From the NCBI GenBank assembly GCA_020629515.1, contig JAHDDE010000003.1:106374-170373 (forward strand): 64,000 nucleotides of DNA, in the 5' to 3' direction. Below are positions 1-9,905 of this stretch, piece by piece (positions within the stretch are counted from its first letter, which is position 1; every line of letters starts with the position of its first letter). Position numbers and translations under genes: made by a program. The notes under the pieces were generated by a model. That model made no database searches. It was not told the DNA's origin and saw only the letters and a list, made by a program, of their open reading frames with translations. The stretch is from Saprospiraceae bacterium. GTDB lineage: Bacteria > Bacteroidota > Bacteroidia > Chitinophagales > Saprospiraceae.

Positions 1-102
1 TTAGAAAAAATATTTGAACAGCATTTCTTATATCATCTCTATGGGATACTATCAGAAAAAGGAATCAATCATTTTAAAAAAATAGAGCTATTCAAGAATT
101 GA
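1..102 (+). CDS. 3' end of an unidentified protein (partial)
   Basis: An open frame enters from the left edge and ends at TGA 100-102, giving the last 33 residues of a protein rich in Phe, Leu, Ile and Lys. The next gene starts 5 nt later, so it is probably the first member of the efflux operon. A TetR-type repressor is common in this position, and the helical C-terminal tail would fit, but there is too little sequence to identify it. The TetR idea is inference only. Confidence 0.5.
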   Translation, partial: LEKIFEQHFLYHLYGILSEKGINHFKKIELFKN

Positions 103-107
103 CAAGA

Positions 108-1523
108 ATGAAACAAATGGTTTTAAGGGTATTACTTTTCATGCTTATGAGTTCAGGTTATTTTTACGGTCAAGAGACTTTTTCGTTAGGAGAGGCGATC
201 TCTTATGCACTCGACCATCATCCAACTCTCAGAGTCGCTAAGCTTGATAGCGACAATGCCGTATGGGAATATAAGGAAGCTAAGGCTTACGGAATGCCAA
301 AGTTAAATGGCAACCTAAACTATACTTACTTTTATCAGGTCCCGGCCAGTCCTGTTCAAGACTTTATCTCACCTGCTATATATGGTGTATTAATACAAGA
401 ACAGGTTACCACCGAAACTGGTACAGTCTCTCCTGCAGACCTACCCGAATTACAAACGTTCAACTTTACATTTCAGCAAAAGAATAATTTCAGTCTAGGG
501 TTAAATGGGGAGGTTCTTTTATTCGATGGCAATTATCTCAAAGGGCTCAAAGCAGCTAAGCTTTTTATCAACCTTGCAGAAAAGCAAATTGAATTGACAC
601 AACAAGATATAATCCAGAATGTAGCTCGGGCGTACCAAAATGTGCTAATAGCAGAAAAAAATATAGAAATCATAGAAAATAATATTAGCACCATAGTAAA
701 GTCCTTGGATGAAGCAAAAATTGTTTACGAGAATGGATTCATAGAAGAATTAGATGTAGATAGACTTGAGCTTTCGAAACAAAATCTTGAATTCGAAAAA
801 AAGAAAATTGAAGAAATCATCGATGTCAGCCATGGGGTACTCAAGTATCAGATGGCGTACCCAAAGGATCAACAAATCGCTCTATCAGAGGATCTCGAAA
901 CTGTTGTCAATATCATGACATTGGACTATGAACAGTCTGATTCGATAGACTATAAAAATAGAGCAGAATACCGACTTCTTATTGATGCTATCGAATTGGA
1001 CGAGGCAGATCTTGTAAGAATAAAACAAGGCTACTATCCTTCGGTCACAGGAAAATTTGGTTATGGTCAAACTCTCCAAAGAAACAATCTGTTTGATGGA
1101 AATGAAACTGGATTCTTAGGAAACGGATCTGTGGGAATAAGCGCACGAATACCTATTTATGATGGTGGATTTACTAAATCAAAAATTGAACAGAAAAAAA
1201 TTGAAATCGAAAAGAGAAATATTGAGCTCTCAGAATTCCAACGGGCAATGACCTTACAGATCATGAACGCCGAAACTCAATATAACAATGCAAAAAGAAG
1301 CCTCGAAAATGCAAATAGAAGCCTCGAACTCAATGAAAAGATATTCAAAAAAACACGTATAAAATATGCTGAGGGAGTAGGCAGCAGTGTTGAGGTTACT
1401 CAAGCGGAAGCCTCGTTATATCAAGCTCAAGCTACTTATATCAACGCACTATACGATGTATTGAGCTCAAAAACAGAACTGGATATAGCAACAGGAGAGA
1501 TTTCCAAAAACTTTACTAAATAA
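108..1523 (+). CDS. TolC-family outer membrane efflux protein
   Basis: Outer membrane channel of a tripartite efflux system, expected to form a trimeric barrel with a periplasmic alpha-helical tunnel. The 471-residue product starts with a signal peptide (hydrophobic run at residues 5-17, ending near the Gln after Tyr-Gly). It then shows two long helical, Gln/Asn/Glu/Lys-rich halves, typical of the duplicated OEP domain, with a sequence like YANGVGSSVEVTQAEASL near the end (here YAEGVGSS). ATG 108 was preferred to TTG 99 because the signal peptide then begins directly with Met-Lys. It is followed after 25 nt by the membrane fusion protein and then the RND pump, which settles the role. The substrate cannot be read from the sequence. 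Confidence 0.9.
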   Translation: MKQMVLRVLLFMLMSSGYFYGQETFSLGEAISYALDHHPTLRVAKLDSDNAVWEYKEAKAYGMPKLNGNLNYTYFYQVPASPVQDFISPAIYGVLIQEQVTTETGTVSPADLPELQTFNFTFQQKNNFSLGLNGEVLLFDGNYLKGLKAAKLFINLAEKQIELTQQDIIQNVARAYQNVLIAEKNIEIIENNISTIVKSLDEAKIVYENGFIEELDVDRLELSKQNLEFEKKKIEEIIDVSHGVLKYQMAYPKDQQIALSEDLETVVNIMTLDYEQSDSIDYKNRAEYRLLIDAIELDEADLVRIKQGYYPSVTGKFGYGQTLQRNNLFDGNETGFLGNGSVGISARIPIYDGGFTKSKIEQKKIEIEKRNIELSEFQRAMTLQIMNAETQYNNAKRSLENANRSLELNEKIFKKTRIKYAEGVGSSVEVTQAEASLYQAQATYINALYDVLSSKTELDIATGEISKNFTK

Positions 1524-1548
1524 AATATACTTGATCAAAGTCATCGAG

Positions 1549-2700
1549 ATGAAAAAAATAATCAATTTAATAATTATCACCGCAAGCATTATCACATGGC
1601 AATCATGTGATAATGAAAAAGCCGAAAGCCCAATAACGCTTGAAGATAAGCAAGCGGTTTTAGCTGAAAAAAAACAACAACTAAAATCACTCCAAGAGGA
1701 GATCGAGCTCTTACAAGATGACATCATCAGTCTAAGTCCCGAACTTCAAGAAAAGTCAAAACTTGTTGATACAATGATCATCGTTAATAGTGATTTCAAA
1801 CGTTATATTGAAATACAAGGCTCCGTAATCGCAGATGACGTTGTCAATGTGGTGAGTGAAATACCAGGGAGGATTAATTATCTCAAAGTTAGAGAAGGAG
1901 ACCCTATACGTAAAGGGCAAGTAATCGCTACCGTTGACATGGAATCTGTCGAGCTCCAGATTGCTGAGATCCAGACTGCTTTATCTCTTGCTAGTGATGT
2001 ATATGACAGGCAAAAAAGACTATGGGATCAAAATATAGGAAGTGAAGTACAATTTCTCCAAGCAAAAAATAATAAGGAGAGGTTAGAAAAGTCATTAGAA
2101 TCAGCTCAGTTCCAATTGACAAAATCTAAAATCTATGCGCCTATATCAGGTGTTGTAGACCGAGAGATATTAAAATTGGGAGAGATTGCCTCGCCAGGTA
2201 TGCCTATCGTCAGTCTCATCAATACACGAAAGGTAAAAGTGAATACTGACCTCCCAGAACGCTTTCTGAAAATCATCAGAAAAGGAGATAGAGTAAATCT
2301 ATATTTCCCAAGTATAGATTTGGAAATGACAGGAAGAGTTAGTCTTATGGGTAGATCAATAGATCCAACTAATAGGACTCTTAATGTTGAGATAACACCA
2401 GCTAAATACTCCGAGCTATTGAAACCAAACTTATTGGCAGAAATCAAAATTTTGGAAAAACAAGAAGATAATGTTGTTACCATACCAGTAGAATATGTAT
2501 TGCAATTAGTGAATGGCCAAGAATTCGTGTATCTCGCAGACATACAAGATGATCGCATAAGAGCCAAACGTCAGTTGGTAGAGACAGGTGATGCATCAGG
2601 TAACGACATAATAATAACTTCTGGATTAGAACCAGGAACTACTATAGTGAGTAAAGGTTCGAGAAACATAAGTGAAGGAGATCTTCTCAAATTTGATTAA
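1549..2700 (+). CDS. RND efflux membrane fusion lipoprotein (AcrA/HlyD-like)
   Basis: Periplasmic adaptor linking the TolC-like channel to the RND pump. ATG 1549 gives an N-terminal lipoprotein signal with Cys at about residue 20 (sequence WQSC), so it is probably anchored in a membrane by lipid. Residues 25-65 form a Glu/Lys/Leu-rich coiled coil ahead of the barrel-sandwich (biotinyl-lipoyl-like) half motif GRINYLKVREGDPIRKGQ. A helical hairpin follows, then the second half motif around YAPISGVVD and a beta-barrel domain. The extra coiled coil before the lipoyl domain is more often seen in Bacteroidota adaptors than in E. coli AcrA. Length (383 aa) is normal. The gene lies 9 nt before the pump gene, so the two are surely co-transcribed. 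Confidence 0.92.
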   Translation: MKKIINLIIITASIITWQSCDNEKAESPITLEDKQAVLAEKKQQLKSLQEEIELLQDDIISLSPELQEKSKLVDTMIIVNSDFKRYIEIQGSVIADDVVNVVSEIPGRINYLKVREGDPIRKGQVIATVDMESVELQIAEIQTALSLASDVYDRQKRLWDQNIGSEVQFLQAKNNKERLEKSLESAQFQLTKSKIYAPISGVVDREILKLGEIASPGMPIVSLINTRKVKVNTDLPERFLKIIRKGDRVNLYFPSIDLEMTGRVSLMGRSIDPTNRTLNVEITPAKYSELLKPNLLAEIKILEKQEDNVVTIPVEYVLQLVNGQEFVYLADIQDDRIRAKRQLVETGDASGNDIIITSGLEPGTTIVSKGSRNISEGDLLKFD

Positions 2701-2709
2701 TAGATATCT

Positions 2710-5700
2710 ATGAGCAAGGAGAATAAAAAATCAAGAACCTTTGGACTGAGTTCTTTCGCTGTAGATAATGGCACCAGTATTTTCATCCTCATATTGATGA
2801 TTTTTATTTTTGGATTTAGGGCTTATCAAGATATGCCTAAAGAGTCCTATCCAGATGCCAGTTTTCCTACCGTGTATATCAATACTCCCTACTTTGGCAA
2901 TTCAGCAGAAGAGATAGAAAATCTTATAGCTCGACCCATTGAAAATGAAATAAATACGATAAGTGGAGTTAAGCGGATGAACTCCACGTCAATTCAAGAC
3001 TTTTCAGTGATATTAGTCGAGTTTGACCCAGATCAAGACCAAGATATAGTAGTCAGAAAAGTAAAAGACGCTGTAGACAAGGCTAAATCAGAATTGCCAA
3101 CTGACTTAGACCAAGATCCACTCGTACAAGAAGTTAACTTCTCTGAACTCCCTATCATGACCATTAATATCTCTGGAGAGTATGGTATGGACGAACTGAG
3201 AACCATAGGAGAATATCTCCAAGATAAGATAGAAAGCATGTCCCAGATCAACAGGGTCGATCTCAAGGGTGCCTTGGATAGAGAAGTAAAAGTGGATATA
3301 GATCTTATCAAGATGCAGTCGCTGCAAGTTTCCTTTATGGATGTAGAGGCTGCAATAGCGCAAGAGAACATGTCCATGTCAGCGGGAGAGTTAGTGACTA
3401 ATGATTTCAGAAGATCGATTAGAATCATTGGAGAATTTGAGACAACAGATGAAATTCAGGAGGTTATAGTCAAATCAGAAAATTTAAGACCTATTTACCT
3501 CAAAGACTTTGCAACCGTAGAGTATGGGTTTGAAGAAAGATCGAGTTATGCTCGTTCCAATAGCCTACCTGTTATATCACTTGATATCATAAAGAGAAAA
3601 GGTGGAAATATCATAGATGTAGCAGAAGAAATTAAGGTACTATTAGAGAATGAAAAAACCAATCTACCACCAGATATTAATCTGGCATTATTCAATGACA
3701 CGTCTAAGTACATAGAGGAATCAATCGCAACACTTGAAAATAGTATTATATCAGGGGTAATACTGGTAGTTCTCGTTCTTTTATTTTTCTTAGGTTTCAG
3801 AAATGCACTTTTTGTTGGTATGTCCATACCATTGAGTATGTTGATGGGCATATTATTCTTGCATATTACTGGTAATTCTATGAATATCATTGTACTCTTT
3901 GCATTGATATTAGCCCTTGGGCTATTGGTAGATAATGCCATTGTGGTAGTGGAAAATATATATCGCTACATGCAAGATGGTTATAGCTCCTATGAGGCAG
4001 CCAAGTATGGTGCTGGAGAAGTAGCAATGCCTATTATTGCTTCGACAGCGACTACCTTAGCGGCATTTATCCCTCTGGCTATGTGGCCAGGAATCATGGG
4101 AGAGTTTATGCGCTTCTTTCCTGTAACATTGATCGCGGTCTTGACTTCTTCACTTTTCGTGGCACTTGTTATCAATCCTGTACTCACATCAAGATTGATG
4201 AAAGTTCAGCAAGATAATCACGAAGATCAAGACATACCTCGTCGTATGAGAAATGTATTAATAGGGACAGCCATACTTATACTTCTTGCTATAGGATCAC
4301 ATATTGGTGACATACTTTGGCTACGTAACATACTAAGTATCACCGCTATCATGTCAATAGTTTCATTCTTTTTATTTAGGCCAGCTACAGCATTTTTTCA
4401 ACACACTGGACTACCGTTTTTAGAAAAGATCTATGATAGGTTTATCAATTTTGTATTAAGTGGCGTGGGACCTTACATAACATTTTTTGGTACGTTCTTA
4501 CTTTTGATCGGTGCCATTCAACTATTCAATCGATTCACTCCAGATATTGAATATTTTCCTACAAGTGATCCAGCTTATGTAAATGTATTTGTAGACTTAC
4601 CTCTCGGATCTGATATCGAAGCGACTAATCATATCGTTAAGTCAATAGAATCGGATATGATTGATGCTCTGGAGCCATTTGACTTTATTGTAGAAGAAGT
4701 ATTGACTCAAATAGGAGAAGAAACTTCCGATCCTCAATCTCCTCCAGAACCAGGTATAACACCTCACAAAGCGAGGATCACTGCCTCTTTTTTAGCTTAC
4801 AAAGACCGTGACGGCATGTCCTCGATGGACGCTATGAAAGCCATAAGAGATGGGATCCAAGAATATCCAGGTGCCAATATCGTAGTCGCTCAGAATGTTG
4901 ATGGACCGCCAGTAGGCCTTCCTATCAATATTGAAGTAACTGGAGAAGATCTTGATCAGCTCTCTGACTTAACGGAAGAAATGGTTACTTATCTCAATAG
5001 TAAGAGAATACCTGGTATAGAGGGATTAAAAAGAGATGTAATTCTTGCCAAGCCTGAACTTGAGGTGACAATTGATCGAGAAGCAGCACGTAGATATGGA
5101 CTTTCGACTGCCCAAATAGCCAGCGCAATAAGAACTTCTGTCTATGGAAAAGAGGTATCAAAATTCAAAGTTGGTGAAGATGAATACCCGATAATGATAC
5201 GTCTTAATGAAGACTATAGATACAATACCAGCGCTCTAATGAATCAAAAAATAACTTTCAGAAGTCAAGCGACAGGTAGAATTGTTCAAGTTCCTATAAG
5301 TAGTGTAACCGATTATAATTACCAGACTTCATATAATGCTGTCAAAAGAAAAGACCAAAAAAGAATAATCACTATATATTCAAATGTCTTAAAAGGATAT
5401 AATGCTAACGATATTGTAGATGAATTAAAATATGCAATGACCAGCTATGAAATTCCAGAGGGAGTATCATTTGAATTTACTGGAGAACAAGAACAACAAG
5501 GAGAAGATATGGCCTTCTTGATGAATGCTTTTGTGTTAGCCTTGTTCACAATTTTCATCATTCTTGTCGCCCAATTTAATTCAGTTTACAGTCCATTTAT
5601 TATCATTATAACAGTTGTATTCAGTACCATAGGTGTTTTACTTGGCTATGTCGTCACAGGTAAAACATTGGGAGTGATTTTTACGGGCGTTGGTATAATA

Positions 5701-6153
5701 TCTCTTGCTGGCATAGTTGTCAACAACGCCATAGTATTAATAGACTATATAAATCTATTAGTACAAAAGCGTAGAGAAGAACTTGGTCTGTCTAATATGT
5801 TAGATATGGACAAGGATGATGTAAAACAAGCCGTTATAAAAGGAGGTGCAACCAGACTCAGGCCTGTGTTATTGACCGCCATTACTACGGTATTAGGGTT
5901 GATTCCATTAGCCATAGAGTTCAACATCAATTTTTTTACCATTATAACCGATCTTGATCCTAAAATTTATTTTGGAGGGGACACAACTGCCATGTGGGGT
6001 TCATTAGCATGGACTGTGATTTATGGATTAGTGTTCTCCACATTTTTGACTTTAGTAGTTGTTCCAGCTATGTATTGGGTAGCTTATAGATTAAAATATA
6101 GAACCGAAGGGTACTTTTATTTCAAAAAACAGAAAAACATTGAACAAGGATAA
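2710..6153 (+). CDS. RND-superfamily multidrug/solute efflux permease (AcrB-like)
   Basis: Inner membrane proton-driven pump of the tripartite system. It has the RND plan: first TM near residue 20, a large periplasmic loop, TM2-6 around residues 335-490, a second periplasmic loop, and TM8-12 near the end (motif RLRPVLLTAITTVLGLIP). In TM4 the proton-relay region reads LLVDNAIVVVEN, with one Asp where AcrB has two; the Asp-Asn form occurs in many RND pumps. At 1147 aa it is about 100 residues longer than AcrB. The extra length lies partly between TM6 and the second loop, where residues about 510-560 contain two additional hydrophobic segments. The 3' end overlaps pdxH by 14 nt. Confidence 0.93.
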   Translation: MSKENKKSRTFGLSSFAVDNGTSIFILILMIFIFGFRAYQDMPKESYPDASFPTVYINTPYFGNSAEEIENLIARPIENEINTISGVKRMNSTSIQDFSVILVEFDPDQDQDIVVRKVKDAVDKAKSELPTDLDQDPLVQEVNFSELPIMTINISGEYGMDELRTIGEYLQDKIESMSQINRVDLKGALDREVKVDIDLIKMQSLQVSFMDVEAAIAQENMSMSAGELVTNDFRRSIRIIGEFETTDEIQEVIVKSENLRPIYLKDFATVEYGFEERSSYARSNSLPVISLDIIKRKGGNIIDVAEEIKVLLENEKTNLPPDINLALFNDTSKYIEESIATLENSIISGVILVVLVLLFFLGFRNALFVGMSIPLSMLMGILFLHITGNSMNIIVLFALILALGLLVDNAIVVVENIYRYMQDGYSSYEAAKYGAGEVAMPIIASTATTLAAFIPLAMWPGIMGEFMRFFPVTLIAVLTSSLFVALVINPVLTSRLMKVQQDNHEDQDIPRRMRNVLIGTAILILLAIGSHIGDILWLRNILSITAIMSIVSFFLFRPATAFFQHTGLPFLEKIYDRFINFVLSGVGPYITFFGTFLLLIGAIQLFNRFTPDIEYFPTSDPAYVNVFVDLPLGSDIEATNHIVKSIESDMIDALEPFDFIVEEVLTQIGEETSDPQSPPEPGITPHKARITASFLAYKDRDGMSSMDAMKAIRDGIQEYPGANIVVAQNVDGPPVGLPINIEVTGEDLDQLSDLTEEMVTYLNSKRIPGIEGLKRDVILAKPELEVTIDREAARRYGLSTAQIASAIRTSVYGKEVSKFKVGEDEYPIMIRLNEDYRYNTSALMNQKITFRSQATGRIVQVPISSVTDYNYQTSYNAVKRKDQKRIITIYSNVLKGYNANDIVDELKYAMTSYEIPEGVSFEFTGEQEQQGEDMAFLMNAFVLALFTIFIILVAQFNSVYSPFIIIITVVFSTIGVLLGYVVTGKTLGVIFTGVGIISLAGIVVNNAIVLIDYINLLVQKRREELGLSNMLDMDKDDVKQAVIKGGATRLRPVLLTAITTVLGLIPLAIEFNINFFTIITDLDPKIYFGGDTTAMWGSLAWTVIYGLVFSTFLTLVVVPAMYWVAYRLKYRTEGYFYFKKQKNIEQG

Positions 6154-6793
6154 AGACGATATAAGATCATTAAGATCGTCCTACGAACAAGGGTCACTCA
6201 ACGTAGATGAAGTATCAGATAATCCCTTTGTTCAATTCAATCGATGGTTCAACTTTGCTATTGATCAAGAGATCTATGAGGCCAATGCTATGACACTCGC
6301 TACCTGTGGATCAGATGGACAGCCATCTGCGAGAACAGTACTATTAAAAGAAATTGAAGTAGATGGGTTTCTATTCTATTCCAATTATCTTAGTAAAAAA
6401 GGACTTCAACTTAAAGAAAACAATAAGGCATCACTTTTATTCTTTTGGAAAGAACTGGAAAGACAAATTAGAATAGAGGGAATAGTAGAAAAAATTACTC
6501 CAGCGCATTCTGAGGACTATTTTCATTCAAGGCCAAGGGGCAGTCAAATTGGTGCTTGGGTAAGCCCTCAAAGTCAGCAGATCACACGATCAGAATTAGA
6601 CAACAGAAAAACTGAATTTGAAAATAAATTTGCAGATCAAAAGAGTATACCTATACCAGATTATTGGGGAGGATATAAACTAAAACCTCATTATTTTGAA
6701 TTTTGGCAAGGCCGTAAGAATCGTCTTCATGATAGGATATCCTACTCACCTATAGATCCAGACAAGTGGCAGATTAAGAGGATAGCTCCATAA
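6140..6793 (+). CDS. pdxH: Pyridoxamine 5'-phosphate oxidase
   Basis: FMN-dependent oxidase making pyridoxal 5'-phosphate from pyridoxamine or pyridoxine 5'-phosphate, in vitamin B6 salvage and synthesis. At 217 aa it matches the usual length. The N-terminal RSSYEQGSL motif, the FMN-binding stretch SARTVLLKE, the family signature EFWQGRKNRLHDR and the terminal RIAP are all present. The frame has no ATG until far inside the conserved region, and the farthest usable start is TTG 6140, 14 nt inside the RND gene, so translation is probably coupled. pdxH has no obvious link to efflux, so the arrangement is likely just compact packing. Confidence 0.93.
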   Translation: MNKDKDDIRSLRSSYEQGSLNVDEVSDNPFVQFNRWFNFAIDQEIYEANAMTLATCGSDGQPSARTVLLKEIEVDGFLFYSNYLSKKGLQLKENNKASLLFFWKELERQIRIEGIVEKITPAHSEDYFHSRPRGSQIGAWVSPQSQQITRSELDNRKTEFENKFADQKSIPIPDYWGGYKLKPHYFEFWQGRKNRLHDRISYSPIDPDKWQIKRIAP

Positions 6794-6899
6794 TTGTGGA
6801 TTGTTCAAGATAGAGATGTTTTATAATAGTCACGCCACCCTAAAAAATTAACAATCTCTTCAACTATTATTTAATTTTTTACTCTATCTATGGATTACA

Positions 6900-6949
6900 A
6901 ATATTAGAAAACTAATATTATTCATAGAGAAGTATACACGCATACTTCT
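6900..6949 (+). promoter_or_regulatory. Two adjacent perfect inverted repeats in the sulP leader
   Basis: Arms 6900-6907 and 6912-6919 (AATATTAG / CTAATATT, loop AAAA) form one perfect 8-bp repeat. Arms 6928-6935 and 6942-6949 (AGAAGTAT / ATACTTCT, loop ACACGC) form another. The second ends 16 nt before the sulP start codon. They could be dimeric operator sites or hairpins in the mRNA leader controlling translation. Neither has a proper U-run, so they do not look like terminators. The role is not known. Confidence 0.45.
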
Positions 6950-6965
6950 TTCAATTATTACTAAA

Positions 6966-8822
6966 ATGAAGAAATTATTTGATTTAGATTTCTCTCACTT
7001 TAAGGGTGATCTATTCGGGGGTATAACAGCAGGAATCGTTGCTCTTCCATTGGCTTTAGCTTTTGGAGTCCAATCAGGACTTGGCCCAAGTGCAGGATTA
7101 TATGGAGCGATGTTTATAGCATTTTTTGCTGCTCTTTTTGGTGGCACCAATACTCAGATTTCTGGTCCTACTGCGCCAATGACTGCTGTGAGCATGCTCA
7201 TCGTAGCGGGTATGGTGGCAGCCAATGATGGGGATGTTGCTAAAGCATTACCTTCTATCCTCGTAGTATTTTTATTAGCCGGATTGATTCAGATAGGCCT
7301 TGGAGTTGCGGGCATTGGAAAATACATTAAATACATCCCTTACCCCGTTGTTTCAGGATTTATGACCGCTATAGGTGTGATCATATTAGTGACTCAAATT
7401 CTTCCTGCAATAGGTTATTATCCTAAGGAGGATATAGAATACGTCAATCAGTTCAAACCTCAAGCAAAAGAAGTAATCTTAGAAAATATATTAAAAGAAG
7501 AAGCTGGGGAAGAAATATTGTTAATAAGACACTTTGAAGAGACGATTAAAAGAGCACCTGAAATTTCTACAATAGCAATCGAAAAAGAATCAAAAACATT
7601 AGCCGGTGCAGCTACAAGTGGAGTAATTGGGGCACTTAAAATATTGCCAAGGGCGATTCAAAATATCAAATGGTTAGAACTACTAATTGCATTATCGACC
7701 ATCATTATAATTTATGGATTTAAGCGCATTACCACAGCTGTTCCGAGCACATTAGTAGCCCTATTTTTAGTAAGTGTAGTGTGTGTTATAGCCAAAGTAG
7801 ATTACTACCCAATCGAAGAGATACCCAGTGGTTTCCCACTCCCTCAATTGAGTATGTTTTCTGATATGACCTTCTCAAGTATACAACCTTATATAGTAAC
7901 CGCATTTTTATTGAGTCTATTAGGTGCTATAGACTCACTGCTAACCTCTATAGTCGCAGATAATATGACCAAAACAAAGCATAAACCCAATAAAGAACTT
8001 ATTGGACAAGGTATTGGTAATTCTATTGCCGCGATCTTTGGTGGCCTACCAGGAGCGGGAGCCACAATACGAACAGTTGTCAATATTAATGCTGGTGGGA
8101 AAACACGAATCTCTGGAATGATCGCTGGTATACTCTTATTAGTGGTTCTATTATTATTAGGCCCGATAGCCTCTAAAATTCCAGCAGCCGTATTGGCAGG
8201 TATTTTGATCACGGTGGGTATCGGCGTCATGGACTATAAGGGAATAAAGGCTATACCTCATATGCCAAAGGAAGAAGTAGCAATTATGCTTACCGTATTA
8301 GTGATCGCCTCATTCTACGATCTAATAGCCGCTGTAGGAATAGGGCTTGTTATAGCTTCTTTAATATTTATGAAAAAAATAGGAGATCTCACTGCAAAAG
8401 AATCAGATGTCAAATCATTAATAGAAGAAGTAGAATGGGATGATGAAAAACGTTTTCCCAAAAATCTTAAAGAAGAGGTCTTTATTAAACATATCGAAGG
8501 TCCGTTATTTTTTGGCTCAACAAGCGACTTTCAACAAATAGCAATGCAAATACCAGAAACTGCATCAAACGTTGTAATTAGAATGGATAGAGTCCCATAT
8601 ATGGATCAGTCTGGCTTATATGCCATGGAAGATATATTAGTTGACTTAGCAGCGGCTGGAACAAAAATTCTTCTTTGTAAACTTCGAGAACAACCGAGAT
8701 ATATGATGGAAAAAATTGATATAATTCCAGATCTGATCCCTAAAGATCAAATTTTTGACAATTTTGATGATTGTCTCAATTGGATCAAAGAAAATGTCAA
8801 AGACGAATATCCTAAGGATTAG
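6966..8822 (+). CDS. SulP-family inorganic anion transporter with STAS domain
   Basis: Multi-pass inner membrane transporter of the SLC26/SulP family, which move sulfate, bicarbonate or other anions, often with Na+ or H+. The N-terminal motif near residues 15-60 (GDLFGGITAGIVALPLALAFG) and a TM bundle to about residue 480 fit the family. Residues 500-610 form a STAS domain with the DQSG motif. An unusual feature is about 85 mostly hydrophilic, Glu/Lys-rich residues (roughly 155-240) between two membrane segments where the family normally has a short loop. No carbonic anhydrase or sulfur gene is adjacent, so the substrate is open. The gene stands alone between a hairpin-rich leader and a terminator. 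Confidence 0.9.
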   Translation: MKKLFDLDFSHFKGDLFGGITAGIVALPLALAFGVQSGLGPSAGLYGAMFIAFFAALFGGTNTQISGPTAPMTAVSMLIVAGMVAANDGDVAKALPSILVVFLLAGLIQIGLGVAGIGKYIKYIPYPVVSGFMTAIGVIILVTQILPAIGYYPKEDIEYVNQFKPQAKEVILENILKEEAGEEILLIRHFEETIKRAPEISTIAIEKESKTLAGAATSGVIGALKILPRAIQNIKWLELLIALSTIIIIYGFKRITTAVPSTLVALFLVSVVCVIAKVDYYPIEEIPSGFPLPQLSMFSDMTFSSIQPYIVTAFLLSLLGAIDSLLTSIVADNMTKTKHKPNKELIGQGIGNSIAAIFGGLPGAGATIRTVVNINAGGKTRISGMIAGILLLVVLLLLGPIASKIPAAVLAGILITVGIGVMDYKGIKAIPHMPKEEVAIMLTVLVIASFYDLIAAVGIGLVIASLIFMKKIGDLTAKESDVKSLIEEVEWDDEKRFPKNLKEEVFIKHIEGPLFFGSTSDFQQIAMQIPETASNVVIRMDRVPYMDQSGLYAMEDILVDLAAAGTKILLCKLREQPRYMMEKIDIIPDLIPKDQIFDNFDDCLNWIKENVKDEYPKD

Positions 8823-8840
8823 TCAATCAAAATCAAAAAA

Positions 8841-8866
8841 GGGTCGATATCATTAGATACCGACCC
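8841..8866. terminator. Bidirectional intrinsic terminator
   Basis: An 11-bp stem (GGGTCGATATC / GATACCGACCC, one A-C mismatch) with loop ATTA lies between the convergent sulP and porin genes. An A-run lies upstream on the plus strand and a short TAAA tail follows. It can serve both genes; the A-run makes a U-run for the minus-strand transcript. Confidence 0.75.
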
Positions 8867-8893
8867 TAAACTATATTAATTCAAGACTATCAG

Positions 8894-9856
8894 TTAAAAT
8901 CCATATACCGCTGCTAACATAAACGATGATAATCCTTCTACTTCATCAGCACTGAATGAATCAACTCTAAACTCAGGGATAATAGTAAGGTTGCCGATAG
9001 TATAACCTGCACTTACAGTGAAATCTACCACACTACTCTCTCCAAGTGATCCTACGATCCCTCCTGTTTTATCTTTGAAGTACTCGACTCTCGCCCCTAA
9101 TTTAAGTGCATCGGAAGTGGCCAACTGCAGATAACCCGCAAATCCTGTAAAAGCATCGCTAGCATCTGTAGCATTAACTCCTATATAGACTGCGTCGGTC
9201 ACATTTACTCCTGCAGTTAAATCTATCTGAAAGAAACCATCTGTGAATAAAGTATTCAACCATGCTCCACCCTTATCAAATTCATATCCTAATTGTGCAC
9301 CACCATAGTAATCCGATCCATCTGGCTGAAATTCCGTCGCATCCGTTTCATTAAATACACCTAACATTAGTGATAATCCACCACCTAATGATATATCCGT
9401 TTTTAATCCAGTATGACTGAATGGACCATATGAAAACATATAAGACGTGCTGTAATTAAAATTACCTGTTGGTGAGATTACCTCATATCCTAAAAACGTA
9501 TTGAAGTTACCGAGTGTAAAAGTTACATTATCCGAAACATTCCAATAGGCATATAACTGGTTTACAATATTTGAACTTCCTACAGACCCAAATACAGCTT
9601 CTTCTCCTCTTGGTCCAAATACTAAATCTCCAACGAAACCCACATTATTTGCTTCATGCTCTGCAATAAGGTTTACCATACCTAAGGCGAAACCATTTTT
9701 GTTAGCGAATGAAGTTGCTGGTGCATCTCCTGTGCTTCTAAAATATGCGTCAACTGACCCACTTAATGAAAGTCCGCTCTCTTCAGCTACCTCCTCTTGA
9801 GCATAAATAGCTATAGTAATAAATGCTAAAACAAATGATAGTAAAATCTTTTTCAT
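8894..9856 (-). CDS. Outer membrane beta-barrel porin (OmpL/BBP2-like)
   Basis: Probable passive outer membrane channel. ATG 9856 gives MKKILLSFVLAFITIAIYAQ, a clear signal peptide; the in-frame TTG three codons earlier looks less natural. The mature 300 residues are an alternating pattern of Gly/aromatic beta strands (for example NVTFTLGNFNTFLGYE) ending in a terminal Phe (AAVYGF), the hallmark of outer membrane barrels. The pattern fits the putative beta-barrel porin-2 family. It lies downstream of PII-Amt in the same direction but behind a strong terminator, so it has its own promoter. A role in uptake of a nitrogen source is inferred from position only. Confidence 0.75.
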   Translation of the reverse strand: MKKILLSFVLAFITIAIYAQEEVAEESGLSLSGSVDAYFRSTGDAPATSFANKNGFALGMVNLIAEHEANNVGFVGDLVFGPRGEEAVFGSVGSSNIVNQLYAYWNVSDNVTFTLGNFNTFLGYEVISPTGNFNYSTSYMFSYGPFSHTGLKTDISLGGGLSLMLGVFNETDATEFQPDGSDYYGGAQLGYEFDKGGAWLNTLFTDGFFQIDLTAGVNVTDAVYIGVNATDASDAFTGFAGYLQLATSDALKLGARVEYFKDKTGGIVGSLGESSVVDFTVSAGYTIGNLTIIPEFRVDSFSADEVEGLSSFMLAAVYGF

Positions 9857-9905
9857 GATCTTCAATTTTAATTTTGTAGAATGTTCTTTTTAAAAAATAG
9901 AGTAT

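Noticed and set aside
3033..3428. 131-codon minus-strand frame inside the RND pump
   Set aside because: Antisense shadow with Ser/Leu/Thr-biased composition and no neighbours on that strand.
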